A DNA stretch of 64,000 bases from Nitratireductor thuwali (GCF_036621415.1 NZ_CP030941.1:2292001-2356000), one strand, 5' to 3'; positions 54,598-63,982 are shown, counted from the stretch's first letter. Program-made: numbers and translations. The notes: generated from the sequence alone by a model not told the origin.

Positions 54598-55908
54598 CTA
54601 TTCCAACGCCGAACGGAAGCCATGGTCGCCGTTTTCCATATCATCGTCGGGTGCCTCGCCCGCCTTGAAGCCGCAGTGCTCCATGAACATCCAAGCGCGC
54701 ATCCAATTGTTGATCTCATTAATCTTAAGAACAGAGACATCCTCACCATACCCCTCGCCGGAGGCCTCGCGAGCGTAAAGGTCGTTGAGGTAGTCGACAT
54801 AGGCTTCACGCATGATTCCGGTCGGCCGGAACGCGAAATTATGGGTGAAGACCACTTCCTGGCTCTCGGTGACGATCGCGCCCCAATAAGGGGTCTCGAC
54901 ATTCGCGCTATAAGCGTTGGTAAGGCAGTCCTTGATCGCCCGCTGGGCCAGCCGGATCAACCTCCCGTCGAAGGCCAGTTCAGGTGTTTCCAAAAAAGAA
55001 GCTCGCTCGCCTTCCGCCAACTGCGATTGGATCGCTTCGGTGCGTTCTGGCTCGGCGATGCGAAAAGGGTTGAGCGCGCACACAAATAGGCTGTTGCGAT
55101 AGTAGCGGGGCATCTCTCGCCAAGGTTTGCGGATAAAGCAGAAACCATGTAGCCGCTCGGCTTCCATCAGTTGAGCGGTGTAGCCGCTGAGCGCCGACAG
55201 GTGCTTTCTAGTCCAGTCGTTGAGGCTGCCTCCTTCCTCTTCGCTGTCGAACCAGCCATCAAGATCGTCGAAGGAGATTACCACACAAGCCATTGCATCG
55301 TGCGACAGCAGCTCGTTTGTAAAGTGACGAAAATCATCGTCGCTTGGCAAATAGACGTCGAGCTGCAAGCTCTCCACATTTCCGCCAGGAAAGCTTGGCC
55401 GATAGACGATGATATCTCGCTCGTTGATCAGGAGGTCATAGAGGAAGGCCTGTTTGGTGATCTTGTTGTCGAGATTTGCGACCAAGACGTTGGTAATGTC
55501 TTGGTGCCCCGTCAGGGCGAAAATACCAGCGATGTAATTGCTGTAAGCGAACAACTCGGAGAACGCGTTTCGCTCTGCCGATCGTTCCACCTTTAGTTCC
55601 AATACGAACAGGCCATCCTCGTGTGTACCGAGCAGATCAAGCTCCATCGGCTTGGTATTGTCGGTAGGAAGTTTGATTTTGGTTCCAACGAAGGTCCCGT
55701 AGCGGATTGTCCTATGGAGACGTTCCAGCTTCGCAATTGCGCGTGCCTTGATGATCCGCCAAAGTTCGAAATCATAGTCGTCCGCGCGCTGCGCGGCGTC
55801 CGACATTCGGTCAACTTCGGGCAAGTCGAGCTCTGGGCAGTCGACGATCACGGTCTCTAAGCCTTTAGCATAGAGATGCTCATGAACATCGTCTTCGGAA
55901 AATGCCAT
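54598..55908 (-). CDS. PD-(D/E)XK-like nuclease-fold protein inserted between copG and trbB
   Basis: From ATG 55908 (AGAGGA upstream) the product has 435 residues. Residues 88-125 show a PD-(D/E)XK nuclease pattern: MELDLLG (Asp91), FVLELKVE (Glu104, Lys106) and [15 protein letters not shown], close to NucS/DUF91-type domains. Residues about 125-435 have no domain I recognise; it contains [16 protein letters not shown] and a C-terminal aromatic region. There is no helicase or methyltransferase next to it. It is in the trb direction with lower-GC flanks, so it is probably cargo. A DNA-targeting defence or exclusion role is inference. Confidence 0.6.
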   Translation of the reverse strand: MAFSEDDVHEHLYAKGLETVIVDCPELDLPEVDRMSDAAQRADDYDFELWRIIKARAIAKLERLHRTIRYGTFVGTKIKLPTDNTKPMELDLLGTHEDGLFVLELKVERSAERNAFSELFAYSNYIAGIFALTGHQDITNVLVANLDNKITKQAFLYDLLINERDIIVYRPSFPGGNVESLQLDVYLPSDDDFRHFTNELLSHDAMACVVISFDDLDGWFDSEEEGGSLNDWTRKHLSALSGYTAQLMEAERLHGFCFIRKPWREMPRYYRNSLFVCALNPFRIAEPERTEAIQSQLAEGERASFLETPELAFDGRLIRLAQRAIKDCLTNAYSANVETPYWGAIVTESQEVVFTHNFAFRPTGIMREAYVDYLNDLYAREASGEGYGEDVSVLKINEINNWMRAWMFMEHCGFKAGEAPDDDMENGDHGFRSALE

Positions 55909-56062
55909 GCTGGTCCTCTGGATGGTCTTTGCTCGCGCCGGGTCTTGGGCGGCGATCGCTCCCGCCGACCTGATCCACGCAAACATCCTATACTACACAG
56001 ACTACCTCTGATGGACATCGCTCATATGGCGGCTACTGGGGTCATCTTCCGAAGTGAAGGTG

Positions 56063-56485
56063 TCATTGTCTTGCGTGAGCGCTATCAATATCCTCCGAAA
56101 CCTCCTTCGCCAATGTGTTCCCCTTCGCGAGCCGGCGTCCTAACGTCTCCACAAAACCCTCATAGCGCTCCCGCCCTTTGGCTTGCGCCGCCTCGCGGTT
56201 TGTGTCGGGCAGCGGCGGAGTCGTTGTCAGCCAGAACCGGACGAAGAGCGCCAACGCTTCGCTGGTGATAGTCTGATTGCGCTCCAGGCGTTCGACAGCG
56301 CGGGTCAGGCGATCGAGACGCCGGGTGATGGCGGCCTCGCGCTGATCGGCGGCGTCCGGCGAGAGATAGGACGCGAGCGCGGCTTCGACGACCTGCGATT
56401 TGGAGACCTTTCGTCGTGCTGCCAACGCTTCCAGCTCCGCTGTCAGCGATGAGTCGAAATACACATTGAGCCGGTCCTTCTTCAT
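56063..56485 (-). CDS. CopG family (ribbon-helix-helix) regulator
   Basis: The 140-residue product opens with a ribbon-helix-helix domain (LNVYFDSSLTAELEALAARRKVSKSQVVEAALASYL in parts) and continues with a coiled-coil-like stretch (ITRRLDRLTRAVERLERNQT) and a hydrophobic FVRFWLTTTPPLPD. This is the CopG-type protein found between traG and trbB in related ICEs. It probably controls the transfer genes. It starts 8 bp after... the traG stop lies downstream at 56494, so copG follows traG in the transcript. Confidence 0.9.
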   Translation of the reverse strand: MKKDRLNVYFDSSLTAELEALAARRKVSKSQVVEAALASYLSPDAADQREAAITRRLDRLTRAVERLERNQTITSEALALFVRFWLTTTPPLPDTNREAAQAKGRERYEGFVETLGRRLAKGNTLAKEVSEDIDSAHARQ

Positions 56486-56493
56486 GGCGGACC

Positions 56494-58503
56494 TCAGAGT
56501 TCGATGCCGTCATCGGGATCGAGCGAGGCTTGGCGCGCGACGCTTTTGAAGCGTCCCTGCATCTGCCGGGCACGCTGCGCATCATCATCCGGCTCATCGT
56601 GGAGGCCTGCGAATTCTTCCCGTGCCGGCGCCGTTCGTTCCGGTGCGATGTCTTCATGCTCGGGCAGTTCCGGTTCGCGACGGATGCCGCCGTCACTGTC
56701 CTCATTCCCGTAGCGGAAGGCCTTCTTCCCGGCCTTGGGTGCAGCGATAATAGCTCGTCCGCTCCAATCATCCGTTCCAGGTTTATCGGGCGCGGCGTGA
56801 TCGGCAACCAGGTGCGGCGGTTCGACGATGCGTGACTTGAATTGCGGGTCGGCATAGTAACGTGCCTTCTTCCCCCGGATCGGCGGTGCGCCGGAGACGA
56901 GGACGATCTCATCGTCCGGCGGCAATTGCATGATCTCGCCGGGGGTCATCAGCGCGCGCGCTGTCTCCTGCCGCGAAACCATCAGATGGCCGAGCCAGGG
57001 CGACAATCTGTGTCCGGCATAGTTCTTCATCGCCCGCATCTCCGTCGCCGTGCCGAGGGCGTCGGAAACCCTCTTGGCGGTGCGCTCGTCATTGGTCGCG
57101 AAACTCACCCGCACATGGCAGTTGTCGAGGATGGCGTTGTTCTGGCCATAGGCTTTCTCGATCTGATTAAGGGACTGGGCGATGAGGAAGGCCTTGAGCC
57201 CATAGCCCGCCATGAAGGCGAGCTGGCTCTCGAAGAAATCGAGCCGCCCGAGCGCTGGAAACTCGTCGAGCATCAGCAACAGGCGGTGACGCCTGCGATC
57301 GGTGTTCAGCTCTTCGGTCAGTCTGCGCCCGATCTGATTGAGCACGAGCCGGACCAGCGGCTTGGTGCGGCTGATATCGGAGGGCGGCACGACGAGATAG
57401 AGCGTTGTCGGCCGGGCCCCGGAAACTAGATCCTCGATCCGCCAATCACAGCGGCTGGTGACCTTGGCGACGACCGGGTCACGATAGAGACTGAGGAAAC
57501 TCATCGCGGTCGACAGCACGCCCGAGTGTTCGTTCTCGGCCTTGTTGAGCAGTTCGCGGGCGGCTTGCGCCACGACCGGGTGCGGCCGGTCGCCGAGATG
57601 GGGCGTGCGCATCATGGCCGTAAGCGTCGCCTCGACCGGCCGTCCTGGATCGGAGAGCAGGGCAGCGACGCCGGCGAGCGTCTTGTCGACTTCGGCATAG
57701 AGAACATGGAGGATCGCGCCGACAAGCAGCGAATGGCTTGTCTTCTCCCAATGATTCCGGCGTTCGAGCAGGCCTTCGGGGTCGACTAGAATATCAGCGA
57801 TGTTCTGAACGTCACGCACCTCGCTGTCGCCGCGCCGGACTTCGAGCAGCGGATTGTAGGCCGCGCTCTTCGCGTCGGTCGGATCGAACAGGAGGGTGCG
57901 GGAAAAGCGCGATCGCCAGCCGGCCGTGAGATCCCAGTTCTCGCCCTTGATGTCATGGACGATGGCCGAGCCCGGCCAGGTCAGCAGGCTCGGCACGACA
58001 AGCCCTACGCCCTTGCCAGAGCGGGTCGGCGCGAAACACAGTACATGCTCGGGACCGTCGTGCCGGAGATAGCGGTTCTCGAAACGGCCGAGCACCACAC
58101 CGTCCGGAGCGAGCAGCCCGGAGGCCTCGACATCCCTGCGTTCCGCCCAGCGGGCCGAGCCATAGGTGGTCACGTCGCGCGCCTCGCGGGCGCGCAGGAT
58201 GGAGAGGAAAATGGCCACAGCGATCGCGGCGATCCCGCCGCTGCCGGCGATGATGGCGCCTTCGACGAACACGCGCGGTGCATAGGCGTCGTAGAAATAC
58301 CACCAGACGAAGAAGCTCCAGGGCGGATAGACAGGCCAGCCGAGGATGTCCGTCATCGGCGCGCCCAGTTGCGGCTGGAAGCCGAGCCGCCATGCGGTCC
58401 ATTGCGTTGCCGCCCAGATGAAATTGACGACGACCAGCGTGACGATGATGATCTGGCCCCAGAGGATTCTGGAAGCTTGTGTCGGTTGGGTCTTGATCGG
58501 CAT
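56494..58503 (-). CDS. traG: Type IV coupling protein TraG (VirD4-like)
   Basis: TraG links the relaxosome to the mating channel. From ATG 58503 the product has 669 residues, with two or three N-terminal membrane segments, Walker A APTRSGKG (158-165) and Walker B LLLMLDEFPALGRLDFF, then IAQSLNQIEKAYG. The acidic C-terminal tail is typical. A longer frame upstream lies within the relaxase 3' end and is rejected. It is followed by copG after 8 bp. Confidence 0.97.
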   Translation of the reverse strand: MPIKTQPTQASRILWGQIIIVTLVVVNFIWAATQWTAWRLGFQPQLGAPMTDILGWPVYPPWSFFVWWYFYDAYAPRVFVEGAIIAGSGGIAAIAVAIFLSILRAREARDVTTYGSARWAERRDVEASGLLAPDGVVLGRFENRYLRHDGPEHVLCFAPTRSGKGVGLVVPSLLTWPGSAIVHDIKGENWDLTAGWRSRFSRTLLFDPTDAKSAAYNPLLEVRRGDSEVRDVQNIADILVDPEGLLERRNHWEKTSHSLLVGAILHVLYAEVDKTLAGVAALLSDPGRPVEATLTAMMRTPHLGDRPHPVVAQAARELLNKAENEHSGVLSTAMSFLSLYRDPVVAKVTSRCDWRIEDLVSGARPTTLYLVVPPSDISRTKPLVRLVLNQIGRRLTEELNTDRRRHRLLLMLDEFPALGRLDFFESQLAFMAGYGLKAFLIAQSLNQIEKAYGQNNAILDNCHVRVSFATNDERTAKRVSDALGTATEMRAMKNYAGHRLSPWLGHLMVSRQETARALMTPGEIMQLPPDDEIVLVSGAPPIRGKKARYYADPQFKSRIVEPPHLVADHAAPDKPGTDDWSGRAIIAAPKAGKKAFRYGNEDSDGGIRREPELPEHEDIAPERTAPAREEFAGLHDEPDDDAQRARQMQGRFKSVARQASLDPDDGIEL

Positions 58504-58526
58504 GTCTTTTCCTTCCGGTGCAGCGC

Positions 58527-60284
58527 TCAGAGGCTGAGCCCGCGCTTGCGGCCGAGGCTCCAGTCGATCCCGCCGCCGGGCGTCATCGTTCCCGTCACGA
58601 TCTGGCTGAGGTGACGTTCGAGCTGCGGTTTCCACGGGACGAGTTCGAAACCGAGGCCATCGTCGACCATGGCGAAGCGGCCCGAGGCGAGATCGAGCCG
58701 TCGGCGATAGGTGCCGGAGATGTGATCACCCTCGACGAGCTTGCGGCGAGGCAAGCCGGTCTCGGCCTCGATAGCCGCCGCCACCGTGTCGAGTTCTCGC
58801 TCGCTCAGCGTCTTCAGAAGGTCGCGGGCGAAGGTGATGCGCCGGCCGTTCCTGGTCGCTAGCCCCTCATCGACGAGATGATCGCCACGCCGGTTCAGCG
58901 CCTCGCGGACCTCGGCGCCGAACCCGCCCATGCTGAGCGGCGCGCGATCCCTGGCCAGTTGCAGGCGGTCGAGCCAGGTCGCGCCGTCGGCGCCGATCTG
59001 GGTTTCGAGGTTGAGATCGGAGCGGCCGACCATGGCCATGCGCTGGCGGCCGCTGTCGCCTGAACGCCAGACCCGCGTTTCGACAATGCCGCCTTCGGGC
59101 GTGTCGCCGGTAGCGTCGAGATCGTGGAACCGCAGATGATGGACCCGGCCGTCGACAGCGTCGATCACGGCATAGGCTTCGCCACTCAACTCATCATGAA
59201 GGCCGCGTTCGACCAGCCGGCCGAGCACGGGAGTGTCCGGCGCAGCCTCGATCGCGAAATCCGCCTGCGCCCGTTCGCGGCCACCCCCCATGGCGCGGTG
59301 CATGGTCTTGATGATGTCGCCACGCTCGGCAAGATCGCGCAGCGTCTGTTCTGCGCCGGGCTTCAGTGACCAGACTGCCGGCGCGAGCCTGTCGGCGAGA
59401 CTGAGCCGTTCCAGCGTCTGCGCGCGGCCGATCAGCAATTTGCGCAATTCCGGATCGCGCGGCTCCGGTGCGCCGGGCCGCAGATCGGCGAGGCCGGCGC
59501 CGTCATCGGCGAGGCCCTGGAGCGCGCGGTCGAGGCCCGTCCAGCGCTCGGCCGTGACCTCGGCCTGAAGTCCCGCGGCAATTTCGCGTTCGTTGCGCGG
59601 CCCGAGCTCCAGTTCGACCAACGTCTCGGCGCGGCCGCGAAGACCCCGGCTGATATAGTCGCGAGCGATGACAAGGTCTTTTCCGTTCTCGGCACGGCCG
59701 CGCACCAGCACGTGCACATGCGGATTGTCGGTGTTCCAATGATCGGCCCCGATCCAGTCGAGCTTGGTGCCGAGATCGCGTTCGGCCTGTTTCATCAGGT
59801 CGCGCGTGAAGGCGCGGATATCCTCGAGGTGGTCGGCGTCTTCGGGCGAGACGATGAATCGGAAATGATGCCGATCGTCTTCGCATCGCCCGGCGAAGGC
59901 ACGATCATCAATGCCGTCCGCGTCGGCACTGAACATACCGGCCTCACGGCCGTCGCGCGTCACGCCCTCGCGCTTGAGATAGGCGATATGCTTGCCGAGC
60001 GGCGCGGAGCGAAAGCGTGCACCGCGATGGCGGACGACGCGCGCCTTGACGACGACGCGGCGCTGCGTGCGGGACAGCTCGCGCGTCGCACCGGCGAACC
60101 GGCCGCGTCCGAATTGCGAGCCCCGCCCGCGTGCCTTCGAACCGCCCAGCTTGTATCCGGTGTGCCCGGCCTTGCGGGCGGCGCCCATGACCTGGCCGAC
60201 GAAGCTTTGGGCCTTGCGAGAGCTCGTCCCCTTATTGCGGATGCGCCCCGGCCGGATACGCAGATCATTGTCGCGGTCGCTCAT
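58527..60284 (-). CDS. Relaxase, VirD2-like with DUF3363
   Basis: The relaxase nicks oriT and leads the strand through the channel. The 585-residue product has a basic N-terminal region, the relaxase histidines HHFRFIVSP (139-140), DHW (182) and NPHVHVLVRG (189, 191), and a long C-terminal DUF3363 part. This fusion is typical of ICEs in Rhizobiales. The catalytic Tyr cannot be fixed without alignment; YISRG near 209 is a candidate. It lies 23 bp before traG. Confidence 0.93.
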   Translation of the reverse strand: MSDRDNDLRIRPGRIRNKGTSSRKAQSFVGQVMGAARKAGHTGYKLGGSKARGRGSQFGRGRFAGATRELSRTQRRVVVKARVVRHRGARFRSAPLGKHIAYLKREGVTRDGREAGMFSADADGIDDRAFAGRCEDDRHHFRFIVSPEDADHLEDIRAFTRDLMKQAERDLGTKLDWIGADHWNTDNPHVHVLVRGRAENGKDLVIARDYISRGLRGRAETLVELELGPRNEREIAAGLQAEVTAERWTGLDRALQGLADDGAGLADLRPGAPEPRDPELRKLLIGRAQTLERLSLADRLAPAVWSLKPGAEQTLRDLAERGDIIKTMHRAMGGGRERAQADFAIEAAPDTPVLGRLVERGLHDELSGEAYAVIDAVDGRVHHLRFHDLDATGDTPEGGIVETRVWRSGDSGRQRMAMVGRSDLNLETQIGADGATWLDRLQLARDRAPLSMGGFGAEVREALNRRGDHLVDEGLATRNGRRITFARDLLKTLSERELDTVAAAIEAETGLPRRKLVEGDHISGTYRRRLDLASGRFAMVDDGLGFELVPWKPQLERHLSQIVTGTMTPGGGIDWSLGRKRGLSL

Positions 60285-60531
60285 GACAAAGTCCTCGCCT
60301 GAAAGCGCGCGGCACGGGGAAACTCACGTGAAAGCAAGGATTTGGGTGGTTGGGTGGCACTGTGTTCATGACCGCGGCGGGCGAAATAGACAGCAACAAC
60401 AACGACATAGAGCGCCTCAGTGCCGCGCCTTTTATCTCGCCCTCCCGTCGTTGTTGCGCCGTCCGTCCCCGCCTTCCGTGCCGGAGACACGCTGAAGCGC
60501 GACGGACCGCGCTGGAATGCGCTCCGCGGGA
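60285..60531. other. Relaxase-slt gap, possible oriT region
   Basis: This 247-bp gap holds no supported gene. It contains an inverted repeat CCGCG...CGCGG at about 60508-60530 and an AT-richer stretch at about 60385-60410. The oriT of such elements usually lies next to the relaxase gene, so this is the first place to look. No nick-site consensus was recognised. Confidence 0.3.
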
Positions 60532-61251
60532 TCATCGCTGATCCCCGCTTCCATTCGATGGGAAGAGGCTGCTCGGGGCGTCTGATGTGTGCAGAAAATA
60601 AACGTCTACACCGCTGCTCGGGCGCATTGCATCGGCAGAGTTTTGTCGGTCGGCATGCGTGGCGAAGAGCGGCGCCGCGCGCCAATCCACGACCACGACA
60701 GCGTTCTGTTGTTGCGGTTCTGCTGCATCCGGAAGACCAATAAGCGGTTCGAGCGCCGCCACGTAGGCGCGGGTCTCGCGGGGCAGCGGGCGGCCCGTCG
60801 CCAGGTGCTCGGCATAGCGTGTCGGTCCCGCATTGTAAGCGGCGAGAAAGCCTGGTGAACCGAAGCGATCGTGCAGTTCACGCAGGTAAGCGGCGCCGGC
60901 GAAAATATTGTCGCGCGGATCGAACGGATTGCGCCCCAACCCGTATCGCGCGCGCAGCTCATTCCAGGTGCCGGGCATGATCTGCATCAGCCCCATAGCG
61001 CCTTTCGCGCTGACGGCGCGCGCATCCCCGGCGCTTTCCACGCGCATGACGGCCGCGACCCAGTGCGCCGGGATGCCGAACCGCTGCGCAGCTTCGGCGA
61101 TATAGGCCGCATAGGGATTGCTGCTTTGTGTCGTCCTAGAGGAGGCAGTTTCTGCACGCGTGGCATCGGAAATGATGGCCCCCGCGAGCAGGCCGCAGAG
61201 GACTATTCGCGCCACCAACGCGCGGTGTCGAGACGGCTTAGCTGCGGTCAT
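60532..61251 (-). CDS. Lytic transglycosylase (Slt/VirB1-like)
   Basis: From ATG 61251 the product has 239 residues: a signal peptide, then an SLT domain with the catalytic Glu72 in AVMRVESAGDARAVSAKGAMGLMQIMPGTW (in parts) and NIFAGAAYLRELHDRFGSPGFLAAYNAGP. It opens peptidoglycan locally for channel assembly. A Ser/Asp-rich tail follows. It overlaps the DUF736 stop by 14 bases. Confidence 0.92.
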   Translation of the reverse strand: MTAAKPSRHRALVARIVLCGLLAGAIISDATRAETASSRTTQSSNPYAAYIAEAAQRFGIPAHWVAAVMRVESAGDARAVSAKGAMGLMQIMPGTWNELRARYGLGRNPFDPRDNIFAGAAYLRELHDRFGSPGFLAAYNAGPTRYAEHLATGRPLPRETRAYVAALEPLIGLPDAAEPQQQNAVVVVDWRAAPLFATHADRQNSADAMRPSSGVDVYFLHTSDAPSSLFPSNGSGDQR

Positions 61252-61585
61252 CGCGCTTCTCGGGGCGCTTTGCGGGGCGATTCCAATGCAGCGCCCAATG
61301 TCCGTCCTCGACGTCCGTCTTGAAGAGATTGGCGCGGATCGGAAAAGCGAAGGTCGGATCATCGATCTGCAGAGAGATGTATTCGCCGGCCTTCTCGCCG
61401 GTGCGTTTCCAGCCGGCACCGATCTCCGGTCCATCATCACCGCCATGATGGATGCGATAGTCGGGAGCGTTCTCGCTGTCCGACGGCGCTGCCGGGACGA
61501 GGGTGAGTTCGCGGTAGAGAATGAGCGTGTGAAGGTGTCCGACGAAGCCAGTTTCCGTGCGGTTGAATTGGCCGATCTGAGCCAT
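61238..61585 (-). CDS. DUF736 family protein
   Basis: From ATG 61585 the 115-residue product starts MAQIGQFNRTETGFVGHLHTL and ends in a basic tail (WNRPAKRPEKRDDRS). DUF736 proteins are a constant member of this ICE transfer module, between traF and slt, with unknown role. The 5' longer frame overlaps traF and is rejected. It is likely cytoplasmic. Confidence 0.92.
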   Translation of the reverse strand: MAQIGQFNRTETGFVGHLHTLILYRELTLVPAAPSDSENAPDYRIHHGGDDGPEIGAGWKRTGEKAGEYISLQIDDPTFAFPIRANLFKTDVEDGHWALHWNRPAKRPEKRDDRS

Positions 61586-61598
61586 GGGAGGGTTCCTT

Positions 61599-62177
61599 TC
61601 ATTTGCGATCGGAAGAATTTGGAAGAGCGCCGGCGTCGCGATCGACGCGCCAGACATACCGACCGTCGCCGTCTTCATCGGTGAGGATCGGAACGGCGCG
61701 TCCGATCACGGCGTCCGCCGGGAGCGCGCCGAAATAGCGACCGTCGAGACTGTCGGGATGGCTCGGATTCAGGAGGAATAGTTCCGTCTCGGCGACGATA
61801 TGGCATCCTTGCCAAACGGGCAGTGCGCGGCCGAAGCGGTCGCTTGGTTGCGCCTGCGCCATGGTAATGTCGTCGACCGTGACGACGGCGCCGTCACGAC
61901 AAATGCGCTGTCCGGGAAGCGCAACGATGTGCTTGAGGAGCGGTACGCCGTCGGGCAGGTAGCCGCGCTCGTCGAGGTAGCGCGCAAGCGATTTCGGAGG
62001 ATCGACAACGACCAGATCGCCGACAGAAAGATCGTCGTCCGATGCGACGGCGTAGAGTCCGATCGGCGCGCTCGCGGAGGCGTTCCAGATCAGCTTCGGA
62101 CTGACATGGACGAAGGCCAGTCCGCCGATCGCGAGCGCCGAGAAACAGGTCCACATGACGTAACCGAGCCGGGTCAT
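61599..62177 (-). CDS. traF: S26-family signal peptidase TraF
   Basis: The 192-residue product is a membrane-anchored serine protease with Ser36 in SASAPIGLY and Lys82 in PLLKHIVALPGQ, the Ser/Lys pair of the S26 family. TraF matures and cyclises the TrbC pilin in RP4-type systems. A hydrophobic segment lies at about 5-25. It overlaps DUF2840 at the start (ATGA). Confidence 0.95.
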   Translation of the reverse strand: MTRLGYVMWTCFSALAIGGLAFVHVSPKLIWNASASAPIGLYAVASDDDLSVGDLVVVDPPKSLARYLDERGYLPDGVPLLKHIVALPGQRICRDGAVVTVDDITMAQAQPSDRFGRALPVWQGCHIVAETELFLLNPSHPDSLDGRYFGALPADAVIGRAVPILTDEDGDGRYVWRVDRDAGALPNSSDRK

Positions 62178-62680
62178 GATATGCTCCCCGCCGTCGCGGT
62201 GCGCTGTGTCTGTGGATCGGGCGGACAGGTCTGGCGCAGCAGCCAGGCGCGATGTTGAGCGGCTGTGTAGGAGCGCGGCTCCAAGCCCGCAGACAGTCTG
62301 TTGTGAACGTGGCGCCAGTAGTCCGGCGCGGCGTCCGCCGGGTCGATGCCGAGCGCTTCGATTTCATCGCCGATCTGGAGAACCCGTTCGACCTTGGGCC
62401 AGCCGGACAGGCGCAGCAAACTGTCGCCGCCGGGTGTCACATACGGAACGGTCGCGTAGGGCTCGCCCGATCGGGGCGCACGCAGAATGTCGATCCGGCT
62501 TATCGCCGTGCCGAAGTCATTTGCCTGCCATCGGACGAAGGCAAAGACAGCGCCGGGATCGAATGCGGCGGTGCTGCGACTGCGGCTCTGAATCGTTGTC
62601 CGCGCGATGCGGCCGAAGCGAATCCAGTGCTCGATCCGCTTCTCGATCCAGACGAGTTCGACAGTGGCGTCGCCGCTCAT
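62174..62680 (-). CDS. DUF2840 family protein
   Basis: The 168-residue product shows the DUF2840 pattern: VELVWIEKRIEHWIRFGR, DPGAVFAFVRWQANDFGT, IDILRAPRSGEPY and VLQIGDEIEALGIDP. These proteins occur upstream of traF in this ICE family; role unknown. It overlaps traF at the stop and the AlpA-like gene at the start. Confidence 0.9.
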   Translation of the reverse strand: MSGDATVELVWIEKRIEHWIRFGRIARTTIQSRSRSTAAFDPGAVFAFVRWQANDFGTAISRIDILRAPRSGEPYATVPYVTPGGDSLLRLSGWPKVERVLQIGDEIEALGIDPADAAPDYWRHVHNRLSAGLEPRSYTAAQHRAWLLRQTCPPDPQTQRTATAGSIS

Positions 62681-62961
62681 GAGCGGGCCTTCCGCACATA
62701 GGCGGGCGAGATCGCGGCATGCCGCTTGGCGGGCAGAACCTCTTGGCCCGTGTCATCCGAGGTCGAATGCTTCTCACCGCGGCTGACCCAGGCCTGCAGA
62801 TCCTCGATCGCATAGACCACACGCCCGCCGATCTTCGAATAGCGCGGCCCCGTGCCATAGGTGCGGTGCTTTTCGAGGGTTCTGCCCGACAGGCCGAGAA
62901 AACGGGCCGCCTCGGGCGTTCGCAGATAGCGTGGGGGAAGTCCGGCATTGGGGTCTGGCAT
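62677..62961 (-). CDS. AlpA/excisionase-like helix-turn-helix protein
   Basis: The 94-residue product has an N-terminal winged helix-turn-helix of the MerR/AlpA type (RYLRTPEAARFLGLSGRTLEKH, then YSKIGGRVVYAIEDLQAWV in part). AlpA-like proteins regulate excision or the transfer operon. The gene is the first of the DUF2840-traF-DUF736-slt run, and its upstream gap (62962-63118) contains the palindrome-like GGGATGACG...CGTCACCCC. Confidence 0.85.
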   Translation of the reverse strand: MPDPNAGLPPRYLRTPEAARFLGLSGRTLEKHRTYGTGPRYSKIGGRVVYAIEDLQAWVSRGEKHSTSDDTGQEVLPAKRHAAISPAYVRKARS

Positions 62962-63118
62962 GGGTCGCGTCTCCGGTTAGGTCGTCCCGCTGCAGGATGC
63001 GCGGGACTGTCGGAGACGAGAAAAGCGGGAGATGACCCCCTGGAGGGATGACGATCAGCGTACAGCGAAAACGTCACCCCCTAAACGACGGCAAAAAATG
63101 AAACTGCGGCGGGCTCGA
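62962..63118. promoter_or_regulatory. Upstream region of the AlpA-like gene
   Basis: This 157-bp gap has GGGATGACG (63045-63053) and CGTCACCCC (63072-63080) as near-complementary arms, with two CGCTG-type pentamers between them on the minus strand. It should hold the promoter of the transfer-module operon. A regulator site here is plausible but unproven. Confidence 0.4.
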
Positions 63119-63982
63119 TCAGAACGGGATTTCGTCATCCAAATCGGCGGCGGGTTTCTGCCGCGAGGCTTCTATGCGTTCGATGAATGCAAGCGAGGCG
63201 AGGACGCAGTCGATGATGAACTGTGCTTCGGAAACCTCGAGAAGCTCATTGTCGTGCGCGAAGGAGCGCTTGTTGCGGGCCTGGTTCAGGCTGTTGAAGA
63301 GCTTGTGCTGAACGCGGAGTGTCGGCAGGGCGAATTCGCTCACCGCGCCTTCATCACGTAATGCCTTGCCATATGCACCGAATATGGCGTCGAGTGGGGT
63401 CTTTGCATCGACGGCCTGGTTGCGCGATGCGAGCAGATCGCGGAAACGTTTGACGCAATAGGTATGCACACGATCCAGTGCGACATCCGGTTTTTCTGCG
63501 ACAAGATCGGCGGCGATGGACGCACGCAGTTTGGGAAGCGTTGTGTCGCGCGAGAAGTCCGTGAACGCGTCGTCGAGGTTCAGCGTAGATGCATTTTCAA
63601 GCTCACTCGTGAACTGCTCAAGCCATGCTTTCAGGCGCTCTTCTTTCGCGGCGTACGTATCCACGTAGCCATCGAGACTGCAGCGATACGCCCATAAGAC
63701 GCGAAGAACCTGAGCGACGAGGCGCGGTTCCGCGACCTCGACGAAGCCTCTGAGTGTCTTGCCCTTGCTTGCGCCTTCGACCTGAAAGCGCTCCTGGAAG
63801 ATCTGGATGTCGAAATTCTCTTCGAACCACTCGGCCATGGTTCGGTCGGAGAAGTCGAGGACGTAACCGCCGCCGCTGTGAAATATCTCGTCGAAGACGG
63901 TTCGTTGCTGAGACGGCAGCCGACGCGTGCGTCCGATAATCCTGGGAAGGCTGGAATCAAGGTTTTGCGAAGGCTGCGTCAT
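63119..63982 (-). CDS. Abortive infection-like protein with HEPN-type C-terminal motif
   Basis: The 287-residue product opens with a basic tail, then a domain with YVLDFSDRTMAEWFEENFDI and ASKGKTLRGFVEVAEPRLVAQVLRVLWAY in parts, a pattern I recall from abortive-infection-type proteins. The C-terminal part has LRVQHKLFNSLNQARNKRSFAHDNELL (in parts) with R236-X6-H243, the R-X4-6-H form of HEPN ribonuclease folds, as in Abi_C domains. It is the outermost gene toward the right edge. An RNA-cleaving anti-phage role is inference. Confidence 0.6.
   Translation of the reverse strand: MTQPSQNLDSSLPRIIGRTRRLPSQQRTVFDEIFHSGGGYVLDFSDRTMAEWFEENFDIQIFQERFQVEGASKGKTLRGFVEVAEPRLVAQVLRVLWAYRCSLDGYVDTYAAKEERLKAWLEQFTSELENASTLNLDDAFTDFSRDTTLPKLRASIAADLVAEKPDVALDRVHTYCVKRFRDLLASRNQAVDAKTPLDAIFGAYGKALRDEGAVSEFALPTLRVQHKLFNSLNQARNKRSFAHDNELLEVSEAQFIIDCVLASLAFIERIEASRQKPAADLDDEIPF

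Noticed and set aside
60281-60685. Minus-strand frame of 134 codons across the relaxase-slt gap
   Set aside because: Overlaps the end of the transglycosylase gene in another frame and has random composition.
62962-63118. CRISPR-like or iteron array
   Set aside because: Only two short pentamers recur; no regular repeat-spacer pattern anywhere in the window.
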